From positions 23,681,928 through 23,745,927 of the forward strand of contig JASWHV010000001.1 of the NCBI GenBank assembly GCA_030760725.1: a stretch of 64,000 nt of DNA. Reading direction: 5' to 3'. This DNA is from Neostapfia colusana (lineage: Eukaryota; Streptophyta; Magnoliopsida; Poales; Poaceae). A program made the translations under genes and the position numbers. Positions 44,201-55,700 of the stretch are shown piece by piece. Position 1 is the stretch's first letter. Each line of letters begins with the position of its first letter. A model generated the notes under the pieces. That model searched no databases. It was not told the DNA's origin and worked only from the letters and a program-made list of their open reading frames with translations.

Positions 44201-45323
44201 GAGAGTAAGGGCAGCAGGACTTTGGGGCCTGTGTGCTGTAGCTCCGCTTGTGTCGATTGAGGACCGAGCCGTGTGCGGGCCTGTTGAACAAGCTAGAACA
44301 GTACCGAAGACCTACCGGCTATATGGGAACCGGGAAACTGATGTAACTCGGGTAGCTGGGTATTGAGGCATTGCCCGTCGTTCAGAGGGTAGGTTGAGAG
44401 CTCGAGGTGTAAATCAGCTGGCGGCACAGAGATGCGCGTGCAGGGACCTCTTGCTCGGGACGATGGGACCGGTTCAATATTTGGCTAACGGGTGAAAGGT
44501 AGTCGCGTACGGCGTCCGTGATGGTTGTTGTAGGCAACATCGAGTACGGGCGTACGTGACGGGTTGTTCGGGTAACCCTGCAGGTGTAAATCGATTATAA
44601 TCGCCGTCCCTCGCGGTCAGTGAGTACCACTTGTTCACTGTACCGTGACGTAGAAAGAACAGGCTAGTTACATGTTAAAATGTTGCTGATTGAAAGTTGG
44701 ATATTGATTGTTAATGATATGTTGTAGCTTAGTGCTAACTAAAGTTCTTTTCAACTTTGGGCAAAGTACATGAGAGAAATGCGTTTCTTGTTTGATTGCG
44801 GCTCTCTCATGTGCCTTAGCGTAAAGTTCTCCACAACCTGCTGCTAAAACTTGAAAGTAAGGTTCTACTAATTAGGCGAGTCCTTGCAAATGATTTTTAC
44901 CTCATGCAACCCATCACCCTCATGTAGAAGTTTCATGTTTAGGTGAGACGGGTCAGACTTGCTGAGCCTTCGTGCTCACTGCTTGTGTTTGAAGCTTTTG
45001 CAGGGTTCTATGAGGAAGGGACTCCCGAAGAGGAGACGGAACCCCAGGAGGGGAACCCCGTCGAGTGGGAGTCGTGCACGCCGCAGAGTTAGTGTGCGAG
45101 TGTGCTAGCAAGGACACGTTCGAGGGCTGAACGTGCACTTGATGCTTAGTCTACGCCCGCGAGTGTGGACTAAACTTATTTTGATGTAAACATGTTAATA
45201 AACTTGTTTATGTAATAAAGCTTCCGCTTCCGCTTTGTACCTTTGACGTGTGCTATACGGTGTTGTGCAACGCAGCACCCCTCAGCGTGATCCTGGCTCG
45301 ACAGGACCAGTGGGGTCGTGTCA
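41280..45323 (+). repeat. 3' LTR of element 3 (4044 bp)
   Basis: Near-perfect copy of 29893-33934. The 2-bp length difference is at CCTTCAAACTTC (left copy CCTTCACTTC). It ends CGTGTCA at 45323 and is followed by the AATCT duplication. Confidence 0.96.
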
Positions 45324-45603
45324 AATCTCGCCCTCGAGATTCGATAGAGTGGAGAATAGATGAGGGAATTCTGCCTTGAGGTCTTCCTCACGTTCCCATG
45401 TAGCTTCGGCTTCCGTGCGATGGCTCCATTGTACCTTGCACCATCGGATCACTTTGTTCCTCGTGAATCTCTCATTCACGTCCAAAGTTCGGACAGGGTG
45501 CTCTACATAGGTCAGATCCTCTTGAAGCTCGAGCTCATCCATCGGTACTTGTTCTTTCGGTACTCTCAAGCACTTTTTGAGCTGGGATACGTGAAACACA
45601 TCA
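45324..45603 (-). pseudogene. Element 4 integrase C-terminus with chromodomain (family E remnant)
   Basis: The - strand encodes DVFHVSQLKKCLRV, then a chromodomain (VIRWCKVQWSHRTEAEATWE), then a terminal EFPHLFS. It aligns with 52737 to about 53010 of element 5. It starts with the intact inverted repeat AATCTCG/CGAGATT at 45324-45341. At about 45600-45604 the gene is cut off and fused to + strand LTR sequence at a TCA overlap. All of the rest of element 4's gag-pol is deleted there. Confidence 0.88.
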
Positions 45604-47492
45604 CATGTTGATAGGTTTGATCTAGATCTTGAGTCCAGATCATCACCACGTACGCACTTGATCCATACACCCTTGTTCATCATAAAACCCCGTGCAAACA
45701 TGCAAGAACACATACAAACTGATCTAATAAAACAGCACCATAGGATTAGCATGCATATGCACCATTGCATCTTGATTAAAGTTTGTGCATGATGATTGAT
45801 CTCTGTAAATCTTGTATATGCGTGATAGTGAATAGAAGAACAAGCTCAGGGAGCTATCTACGAAGGACTACAACAATAAGAGTTTGAGATCCGTGAGCAA
45901 CAGAAGCCACACGAACAAGGCAAGTGCCCCTTGACCATATTGATCCCATGTTTTTGGAAACTGTTTTGTTTGCGAAAACTGTGTATGCTGAGTCAACTTG
46001 ATGGGAAACCCTTTTATAGGAGTTTACTAGTTTTTTTAACCACCCTTGTCGCCAGGGAAAGTTTATGAGTTGGGTATGGTCGGTTTTTGCTTTTTGCTTC
46101 GCTAATCTACGAGTTATGGGAAGCGATAGAAGGTGTCTAGCTACTGCACTCATGAGAATAATGATAATGAGAACTTGAGGTTAATGAACATGAATCGGAG
46201 GGAGATCTAGGCAAGTTTGGTTCGTGGAAGTGGTAGAATGATATGGTGGTTACTTGCCGTAGATCTAAGGACCGGTTCATGCGAGCCATGCCAGGAATAC
46301 AGTGCCACCACACGGCCAAATATGGGTGCGACTTAGCTGACTAATTAGGTAAGTTGCTAGATTGTTATGGACCGTGGAAGGCGCGGGGAATGGGAGTCGA
46401 GTGAGGACTGCCCTGGGAACTGCATGGCACAAGAGGGGACCCGAAGGTGGGAGAATTGGAGATTCTAGCCTGCTGGTGAAACCTTAATGAGTCCATACAT
46501 CTAGTAGCCCCTTTGTAAAGGCTATTTTGTAATCTCTTGGCCATACACCGATGGTTGTGTACTGGTATAATGGAGGTTTTGCAGTCGCCGACGGGTGACG
46601 AAATCACAAACTTGTGGGTAAAGTGGTGCCACCATGCAGAGTGTAAAATTATCATGACAGCCGAGCTTACGGTCACAAGCGCCTGGACAACCCACATGAT
46701 TAGATGGGATGGTTATTAGGATGGTATTTGGTTTGGTTATTGGTTTGGTGATGGTTTGGTCTTTGGATTTGGTTTTTGGGACTGTTGAGTTCGGGTAATG
46801 AGATTGGTTGCATGACTGTTGAGTCATGGCAATGAGATTTGATCTCGGTCATGAGATGAGATGGTAGTGAATACGAGATGGTATTCATGAGCATGTGAAA
46901 AAGTTGAGAAAGATAAATGTTCGGATGAGATATGAAAAGTGGTGAATCATGATGGAGGTATGTTGATGTTTAAATACATGTTGGGATTACATTCACTTAA
47001 AGCTAGTTGCTGTCTTTATCGTGATTTGTGAAATAAACTTTGCTTTTATGCAATGAGCCTTTTTATACCTACCTTGTTATAAGCTACATGTCATACTTCC
47101 CACACTTGCTGAGTACGTCATGTACTCACCCTTGCATTATCATACATCATCAGCAAATGGAGATGAGTACTATGAAGACCACGTGGAGTATTAGGCGTGC
47201 AATCTAACCTCAACCTTGCCTGTGGAGTAGAAGATGGAGCCGCTGCTGCTTCTTAGTTTGCTTCCGCTATAGTTTAGAAGACTTCCGCTGCTAGAATAAG
47301 ACTTCTGTTGCTAAGATAAGACTTCTGCTGCAATAGAGATTGATGTACTAAAGTACTTAAATCTATTCATTCGTGGTTATATATTATGAGTTCAGTTTGT
47401 GGATTATATGTGTATGTGTGATGAACATCCTAGGCACACATACGCATCAGTCTCGGTTCCGAGAGGTTTTCTCTCAGAACCAGGGCGTCACA
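45604..47492 (+). repeat. 5' LTR of element 6, first 1.4 kb missing
   Basis: Collinear with about 62074-63964. It starts abruptly in the part downstream of the TATA box and ends GGGCGTCACA. It lacks the U3 promoter and G-box array. ORFs within it are incidental. Confidence 0.9.
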
Positions 47493-47829
47493 GATTGGTA
47501 TTAGAGCCACGGTTGATCGTAGATCACACGCCTAGATAGGTCACAGATTGGTATCAACCTACCACGGTTGACTGTAGATCACAAGCCTAGATAGAAATCA
47601 CAGATTGGTTTTAGAAACCATGGTTGACTGTAGGTTACAAGGCTAGATTAATCACAGATTGGTAGCATAACCACAGTTGACCGTAGGACGCAAGCCTAGT
47701 CACAGATTGGTATTAGAAGCCACGCTGAACATAGGATGCAAGCCTAGGTAGAATGCATAGATTGGCATTAGAACCCCATTAACCATAGGACAAAGTCACA
47801 GATTGGTAGTCACAGATTGGTATCACCCC
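47488..47829 (+). repeat. Tandem primer-binding-site array (8 copies)
   Basis: The motif TCACAGATTGGTAT, made of the last LTR bases plus primer site, occurs at 47488 and, with variants, at about 47541, 47598, 47652, 47700, 47755, 47796 and 47810. Between copies is a partly conserved spacer with CCACGGTTGACCGTAGG and CAAGCCTAG. Spacing is 53, 57, 54, 48, 55, 41 and 14 bp. All eight keep TGG, which pairs with the tRNA CCA end. Only the first lies at the true LTR boundary. Confidence 0.88.
47496..47508 (+). other. Primer-binding site at the LTR junction, element 6
   Basis: TGGTATTAGAGCC, three bases after the LTR, with one mismatch to the initiator tRNA-Met complement TGGTATCAGAGCC. Confidence 0.88.
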
Positions 47830-48089
47830 AAACCAGATAGGACCCTCATTGAGTAAGCCTTGAATAGGAGTTGTGTGCTGAACTTTTGTGATGATTGTTG
47901 TGCTTCAGTTCTTAGTGTGAGTTGTGGGACATTTCAGCGTTTGTCCATATCCACACATAGTTGAGAGATGTGAGATGCTTCGGCACTTGTTCACATCCTC
48001 ATATAGGATGATATATAGTCCATTCACCTTGATGCATAAAGTTGGAGGGATCACTCTAAACTTCTATTCTCTCCAACTCTCTCTCGAAG
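47830..48089 (+). other. Element 6 leader, gag-proximal part
   Basis: No gene. Homologous in reverse to 23556-23820 and 57238-57480. It ends CTCTCTCTCGAAG before ATG; siblings have CACAG at this place. Confidence 0.7.
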
Positions 48090-49740
48090 ATGGTGAGAGA
48101 AAATGGCGGCCGACAATGGAGGAATGTCCGTGGCAACCAAGAGGATGACCACGTCCAAGTTCCTGAGAATGTCAACCCCGAGGCTGGTGGAAACAACCTT
48201 GAAAGGTTGATGGCTATGCAGAACCAGCTTATGCAAACTATGATCCAAACATTGGGTCAGCTGCAAGCCAACAGCAATAACCCCGTTCCTGCACCACCAC
48301 CACCATCACCAGCGCCACCACCGCCGGCTCACAACCGATTCGGAGAGTTCATGAGGACTAGACCCCCTACCTTTTCACAAGCTAATGATCCCATGGAGGC
48401 CGATGATTGGTTGAAGTCCATGGAGAAGAAGCTTGCCATAGTTCAGTGCAATGATCGAGAGAAAGTTCTCTTCGCATCGCACCCACTTATGGGAGCAGCC
48501 GCTGACTGGTGGGACGCTCTATGCAACGCTCATGTCAACCAGGAGACTATCACTTGGACTGAGTTCAAGGAGAGTTTCCACTCTCATTACGTCCCTGCTG
48601 GTGTCATGATGCTCAAAAGACAAGAGTTTGAAGGTCTCCGCCAGGGAAGGAAGAGCGTGAATGAGTACCTCAACAAGTTCACGCAACTGTCACGGTATGC
48701 CCCCGAAGATGTCATCTCGGACAAATGGAATCAGTATTTGTTCATGAGAGGGTTGAACAATGAGATCCAAGTTCAGCTCCTCAACAACGATTATGCCAGC
48801 TTCCAGAAGCTAGTTGACAAAGCCATAGTGGTTGAGAGCAAGATCCGAGAGATCGAGCAAAAGTGCAAAAGAAAGATGCCATACCAGCCACAAGGGAGCA
48901 ACGTACGCCCCAGGTACATGCCCCAATCTGCACCACAGTATGGATCGTCTACTTCTACTTTTCGCCCTAACCAACCACCACAGCAACATCTTGCCATGCA
49001 AGCACCTCGTGTGCCTTTGCCTCCTGCACCCCGTCCTAACATGGGTGCTTATGCTCAAAACCCTCCTCGCCCTAATGTACCCGCTGTCTTGGACAACAAG
49101 GCAGTTTTTGCATGCGGAGAAACAGGACACTTTACGGGTCAGTGCCCGAGGAAAGGTCCTGGACAGCCAAGCAATGCGCCCAAGCAGAACCCACAGCCGA
49201 ACGGAGGAGCTATGCAAGGTAACCGTGGACAGCATAACTACGCTCGTGGCAACGTGAACCATGTCTCTGCTGAGGAAGCGCAATAGGCTGAGGACGTCGT
49301 GATTGGTATGTTCCTTGCCAACTCCAACCCAGCCACCATTTTATTTGATTCCGGAGCATCGCATTCATTCATATCATCCAAATATGTTGCCAAGTATAAT
49401 CTACCCATATCACACTTGAAATATACTATGTTGGTTAATTCTCCGGGTGGAGATATGAGGACTAATATAGTATGTCCAAAAGTAAACCTTAAAATAAGGG
49501 GGTAGACTTCCTTGTCAACCTTATTGTCTTGGATTCCCAAGGGCTTGACATAATACTCGGAATGGATTGGTTAAGCAAGCACAACGGAGTAATCCAATAT
49601 GCTGAGAGGAGCGTGCAGTTGACAAACGAGCACGATACTCGTATTGAGTTCGTGTCAGCCCAACCGGCAACCGAGAAGGCAGAATTCCCTCATCTATTCT
49701 CCACTCTATCGAATCTCGAGGGCCAAATTCAATTTAAGGG
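48090..49740 (+). pseudogene. gag-pol: Element 6 gag, partial protease and last codons of pol
   Basis: Gag runs from ATG 48090 for 398 codons, with a proline-rich segment near 48290-48325 and a capsid core. The zinc knuckle has lost its first Cys (VFACGETGHFTGQC where siblings have CFAC). TAG at 49284-49286, where siblings have CAG, ends Gag. Protease DSGASHSFIS follows (about 49348), then a 1-bp deletion in a G-run near 49500 shifts frame. At about 49675 the protease/RT linker jumps to the very end of pol (AEFPHLFSTLSNLEG), removing about 3.5 kb. The remainder ends in a degenerate inverted repeat (AATCTCG at 49712) and the polypurine tract start. It could at best supply Gag. Confidence 0.9.
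49736..49740. other. Target-site duplication of element 5 (left copy)
   Basis: AAGGG here and at 60633-60637. The target is inside element 6's polypurine tract, which is split into 49730-49740 and 60638-60645. Confidence 0.92.
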
Positions 49741-52724
49741 TGTGACGCCATCAATTCTGTGGGAAAACCACGGAACCGAGAACTAATGCATATGTGTGCC
49801 CAGGATGTTCATCACACATATACATATATTTCACAAACTGAATACAGAATATATATAACCACGAATAACAGAGTTTATTACAACGTCTCATGAGTCTTGG
49901 ACTCATGCTTACAGCGAAAGTCTTATTTCTATGCAGCGGAAGTCTTTATTTTAATGCGGAAGCAAAAACTAATGCGGAAGCAAAACTAAGCAGAAGTGGC
50001 TCCATCCCTACTCCCTCCACAGGCAAGGTTGAGAATAGATCACACGCCGTGATACTCCATTTGTTCTTCATAGTAGGCTTCTCCTGCTGCTGGTGATGAA
50101 ATAATAATGCAAGTTTGAGTACAATGATGTACTCAGCAAGTGCGGGAAAACACATGACATGCAGTTCATAAACAAGGTAGGTATAAAAGGTTTATTTGCA
50201 GAAAAGCAGATTTGTAAAACCATGATAAAACAGCAACTCAACTTTAGATGTAATCCCAGCATGTATTAAATTACCAACATACGTCCATCACTTCCTGTGT
50301 TCCATCCGAACATTAACAAATCCTTTATTCATACTCATGAATACCTCCTCATATTCGCTACCATCTCACCTCGTAAAACAATCTCGTCTCACATCGAGAC
50401 CGATCTCATGTCATGACCCAACGGTCACACAACCATCTCATCACCCAGACTCATCAGTCCCAAACCATAACCAAATCAATACTCATAACCAAGAACCTTC
50501 CCAATAACCATCCCAATATCATCCCTACTAATCATGGCAGTTTAGCCAGGTGCTCGTGACCGTAAGCTCGGCTATCATGATAGTTTTAATAACTCTGCAG
50601 AGTTTGCACCTCTTTACCCACAAGTTTGTGATTTTGTCACCCGTCGGTGACTGCAGAACCTCCATTATACCAGTACACAACCGTCGGTGTATGGTCAAGA
50701 GATCACAAAATAGCCTTTACAAAGGGGTTACTAAATGTATGGACTCACTAAGGTTTCACCGGCAGGCTAGAATCTCCAATTCTCCCACCCACAGGCCCCC
50801 TCTTGTGCCATGCAGTTCCCAGGGCAGTCCTCACTCGACTCCCATTCCCCACGCCTTCCACAGTCCATAACATTCTAGCAACTTACCTAATTACTCAGCT
50901 AAGCCGCACCCATATTTGGCCTTGTGGTGGCACTGTTATCTTGGCATGTGCATGCATGAACCGGTCCTTAGATATACGGCAAGTAAAACCACCATCTCAT
51001 GCTACCTCATTCACAAACCCAGGCTTGCCTAGATCTCCCTCCGATCCATGTTCATTAACCTCATCAGTTACTTATTATCAGTACGAGTGCAGTTAGCTAG
51101 TAACATCTATCTCGCTTACCAATCCCATAGACTCAGCGAAGCATAAAGCAAAAACCATACCCGACTCATAAACTTCCTAGGCGGCAAGGGTGGTTTAATC
51201 AAAACTAGTAAACTCCTATAAAAGGGTTTCCCATCATGTTTGACTCAGTACGCACACCTTTTCGCAAAACAAACAGTTTTTCCCAAAATATAGGATCAAT
51301 ATGGTCAAGGAGCACTTGCCTTGTGCTTGCGGTTCCGGTTGTTCTTGATTCTCAAAACCTTGTTGCTGCAGATCGTCGTAGACAGCTCCCTGAATCTGTC
51401 CTGCTATGTAGGATTCACGTGCATACAAGATTCACAGCAATCAATATCATGCGCAAACCTTAGACTAGATGCGATGATGCACATGCATGCTATCCTATGA
51501 TTTTTATTAGATTGGTGTGCTCTTGCATGGCTTGCATGGGCAGGGGTGTTCGGATTAAAGGTGGACGTGGCGATGATCTTGTCTTTAGATCAAACTGATC
51601 ATCGAGTGATCTGCCCACGAGAAGGCTTCTGTTCGAAAGGAACTGAAGAACAGATGCAAGAGATGAACACAATGATGTCGTAAGGTGGTATTGAAGTCCT
51701 ACCTCACGCTCTTCTTGTCTTCAAGGTCCTCCTCAGACCGCTTGGTTCTCCTCCGATGATCTCCCTTGTTGCGCTTCGGCGATGTTTTGCTCGGCGAGTT
51801 AGGGCTAGGGCTCTAAGTCGTCGGCTCAGGAGTTGAAAGAGAAGTTTCTGGTTTCGGCCAGAGGTTTTGGGTTCTATTTATAATCGGGAAGAGAAGAGTC
51901 CTAATCTGATTGGATCCTGAATAAGAGTTTTATTCAGATCTTTGTTGGATCCTAACGTCTTATCTTTAGTAACATCGTGGAAATTTAGATCAGTTTCTGT
52001 TGCGTACCAGTATCTTTTCGCGTAAAAACCGCTCCAGACTCGTTACCTTTGTGGTGATGAGCTCCGGTGGCTCCACGTGTCCTTCCGGGGCCTGGTATCT
52101 ACTTCTCCACAGAGACGAGCTCCGGTTGTGCCACGTGTCAATCGACCGAGACCTCCCCCTCTTTTGGAGGTGAGCTCTGCGCACGCCACGTGTTGGCGCC
52201 GGTCTTCCCTCTCTTCCTTCCTCAGGAACATGCTCCGAGGTCGACACGTGTCTAGCAACGAAAGACCCCCCCCGGAGATGAGCTCCGGTGGCGACACGTG
52301 TTCGATAGATCCGGATTCCCCTGAGATGAGCTCCGAGATCGACACGTATCTCGGCGACGGGTCCTCTAATTTTCGCGAGGACTAGCTTCGAGGATGACAT
52401 ATGTCCTACGAAAAATGCCTTTGCTTCTTCCGCAGAGGCTAGCTCTGTGGGCAACACGTGTCCCACAGGGTCGAACCTTTTTCCAATTGCGGAGGTGACC
52501 CCCGAGCCTTCCACGTAGCCAGTTTAGCGGCGAACCTCTCTTCATCTCGCAGGGACGAGCTCCGAGCACGCCACGTGGCCTGCTGGCTGCGGAAGTTGCC
52601 TTCGGTGCTCTCTAAGGGCTTTATTGCCTATCCTTTTGATATTTGTCATTGTTCCATCTTTTATAAAAATGTTTTTCTTCATAACACATGAACATATGCT
52701 GACACCCGAGATGAGGGTGTCACA
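49741..52724 (-). repeat. 3' LTR of element 5 (2984 bp)
   Basis: Begins TGTGACGCCA on the + strand, with two substitutions from the other copy in the terminal repeat, and ends GGGTGTCACA. TATAAATA (-) is at 51875-51882. Confidence 0.94.
52067..52580 (-). repeat. G-box/ABRE array, element 5 left LTR
   Basis: About 10 units of roughly 50 bp with CACGTGTC or variants (for example near 52075, 52132, 52247, 52296 and 52456), alternating with GAGCTCCG-type motifs. Confidence 0.8.
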
Positions 52725-52740
52725 AATCTACCCCCCTTAA
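52725..52740 (-). other. Polypurine tract, element 5
   Basis: On the - strand TTAAGGGGGGTAGATT directly before the LTR TG. The pol stop codon lies inside it. Confidence 0.86.
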
Positions 52741-55700
52741 ATTGAATCTCGCCCTCGAGATTCGTTAGTAGAAAATAGATGGGGAAATTCTGCCTTGATA
52801 TCCTCTTCGCGCTCCCATGTGGCTTCAGCTTCAGTGTGATGGCTCCATTGTACCTTGCACCATCGAATTACCTTGTTTCGGGTGACCCTTTCCTTTTCGT
52901 CCAATATTCGTACAGGGTGTTCTGCGTAAGTCAGGTCCTCTTGAAGTTCAAGTTCTCCCATTGACACTTGTTCCTCTGGTACTCTCAAGCACTTTTTGAG
53001 CTGGGATACATGAAACACGTCATGTACGTCGGAGAGGTGGTTTGGGAGCTCTAGTTGATAGGTTACTTCTCCTCGCTTGTCCAAAATTTTAAAGGGCCCG
53101 ATGTAGCGTGGTGCTAGCTTGCCTTTGACGTTGAACGTCGTTGGCCTCGGATAGGCGATACCTTAAGGTATACGAAGTCTCCTACTTCAAAGGTCAACTT
53201 CCTACGCCTATTGTCCACATAGCCTTTCTGTAGTGACTGAGCAGCCTTTAAGTTCTCCCGTATCGTTTGGACTTGCTTTTCAGCTTCTTGCAGTACTTTG
53301 GGTCCAAACACCTGGTTCTCTCCAGTCTCGTTCCAGAACAGCGGCATTCTACACCGTCTCCCATATAAGGCTTCGAAAGGCGACATCTTCAAGCTAGCTT
53401 GATAGCTGTTGTTATAGGAGAATTCGGCATACGGTAAACTCCTATCCCAACTACGCCCACGTTTCAAGGCCCAGGCTCTCAACATGTCCTCCAAAATTTG
53501 GTTCGTCCTTTCGGTTTGTCCATCTGTTTGTGGGTGATAGGCGGAGCTAAAATCCAGTCGTGTACCCATGGCTTTCTGCAGCTTCCTCCAGAATCTAGAG
53601 GTATAATGAGAACCTCAATCTGAAACTATCCTCTTTGGAACTCCGTGACGGCACACGATCTGCTCCATGTACAACTCCGCCAATTGTGCAACGTTGTAAC
53701 TGGTCTTTATCGGAAGAAAATGGGCGGTTTTCGTCAATCGGTCCACGATAACCCAGATGGAGTCATAACCCGACTGAGTACGTGGTAATCCGACGATGAA
53801 GTCCATACTGATATCCTCCCACTTCCATTCGGGTATCTTCAAAGGTTGCAACAACCCAGCGGGTTTTTGATGTTCGGCCTTTACCCGTTGGCATGTGTCG
53901 CATAAGGCAACGTATTTGGCTATATGCCTCTTCATACCATCCCACCAATAGCAGGTTTTCAAATCCTTGTACATTTTGGTGCTCCCTGGATGTATGGAAT
54001 AAGGTGAATCATGTGCCTCCTTCAATATCATATCGTGAAGGTGTCTTATGTTTGGCACACAAATCCTTTTTCCTAGCCAAAGCGTACCCTTTTCATCCTC
54101 CTTGAAATCCTTCTCTATTTCTTGTCGGATTCTTTCCTTGATCTCCTTGATCTCCTCGTCCGTTGCTTAGCCCTCTCTTATTTCTTGCTCCAATGAGGAG
54201 TGGATCTCCATTATTTCCATGTTATTCAAGAATCCGAGGTGTAACCGTTCGAACTCCTTACGTAGTTCGGGTGGTAGCTCCCGAACCGTGAGTTGGTGAC
54301 ATGCCCCCTTTCTGCTCAATGCATCAGCTACTACATTGGCCTTCCCGGGGTGATAGTTAATTCCAACATCATAATCCTTGATGAGTTCCAACCATCGACG
54401 TTGCCTCAAATTCATATCCGTTTGGGTAAATATGTACTTGAGGCTTTTATGATCCGTATAGATGTCACATCGATGGCCAAGGATATAATGTCTCCAAATC
54501 TTCAATGCATGCACTACTGCTGCTAACTCCAAGTCATGTGTAGGATAATTAAGCTCGTGCTTCTTTAGTTGTCGTGAGGCATAGGCTACCACTTGTCCTT
54601 CCTGCATGAGCACACATCTGAGCCCTTGTCTGGATGCGTCACAATATATGTCAAAGCTCTTGCTTACGTCTGGCAATACCAGAATTGGTGCTGTGGTTAG
54701 CCTTTTCTTGAGTTCCTCAAAACTTTCTTGGCAGGCTTGTGTCCATTGAAAGACTTTTCCCTTCATTAGCAACTCCGTCATAGGTTTTGCTATATTAGAG
54801 AAGTCTTTAATGAAGCGCCGATAGTATCCTGCCATCCCAAGAAAACTCCGAATATCCCTCACGCTCTTCGGTTGGTCCCACTTTAGAACATCTCTCACCT
54901 TTCCAGGATCAACCGATACCCCTTCCTTGGAGATAATGTGGCCTAGGAAGGATATTTCCTTTAGCCAAAATTGACACTTGTTGAGCTTGGCATACAACTG
55001 ATGCTCGCGCAACTTCTGCAAGGTTAATCTCAGATGTTCTTCATGATCCTCCTTACTTTTTGAATACACCATAATGTCATCGATGAAAACTACGACGAAC
55101 TTGTCCAAGTATTCCATGAAAACCTTGTTCATAAGGTACATGAAGTATGCGGGTGCATTCGTCTATCCAAAAGACATAACGGTATATTCATATGAACCGT
55201 ACCGTGTCCGAAAGGCTGTCTTAGGTATATCGAAGGGCTTAATCTTCAGCTGGAAGTATCCCGACCGAAGATCAATCTTGGAGAACACTCGGCCTCCTTT
55301 CATTTGATCGAACAGGTCCTCTATACGGGGCAGAGGGTATTTGTTCTTGATTGTTACCTCGTTGAGAGACCTATAGTCCACGCACATCCTTTGGGTCCCA
55401 TCCTTCTTTTCCACGAAGAGTACCGGAGCTCCCCATGGTGACGAGCTTGGACGGATAAAACCCTTGTCCAACTGTTCTTGAATTTGCTTCTTGAGTTCAA
55501 CTAACTCATTGACGGGCATCCTATATGGTCTCTTAGCTATAGGTGCTGTTCCGGGTACCAAATCTATGGTAAACTCGATGTCCCGGTCAGGTGGCATTCC
55601 TGGGAGCTCTTTTGGGAACACGTCCAAAAATTCCTGAACCACTGGAATGCTGTCCAACGTCGTTCCTTCGGCGTGGTTCAGATCTGCCCATTCGGTTGTT

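Larger units (their letters stand above)
29893..45323 (+). mobile_element. Element 3: complete, young Ty3/gypsy chromovirus, family C
   Basis: A 15.4-kb + strand element. In order it has a 4042-bp 5' LTR, primer site, leader, ORF0, a gap-free gag-pol ORF, inverted repeat, polypurine tract and a 4044-bp 3' LTR, with a perfect 5-bp target duplication. Reading the LTRs against each other I found only one substitution (G at about 32326 against A at about 43714) and one 2-bp indel (near 31756/43142). With the commonly used grass rate of 1.3e-8 per site per year that is of order ten thousand years. The hand comparison may have missed a few changes. It is the only element here whose enzymes look intact. 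Confidence 0.96.

Noticed and set aside
45321..45770. 149-codon ORF as a novel gene
   Set aside because: Its C-terminal part is the element 4 chromodomain and its N-terminal part is antisense LTR of element 6, joined at a deletion.
47488..47829. CRISPR-like regular repeat array
   Set aside because: Eukaryotic retrotransposon context; repeats contain the LTR end and tRNA primer site, spacers are themselves similar, and no cas genes are present.
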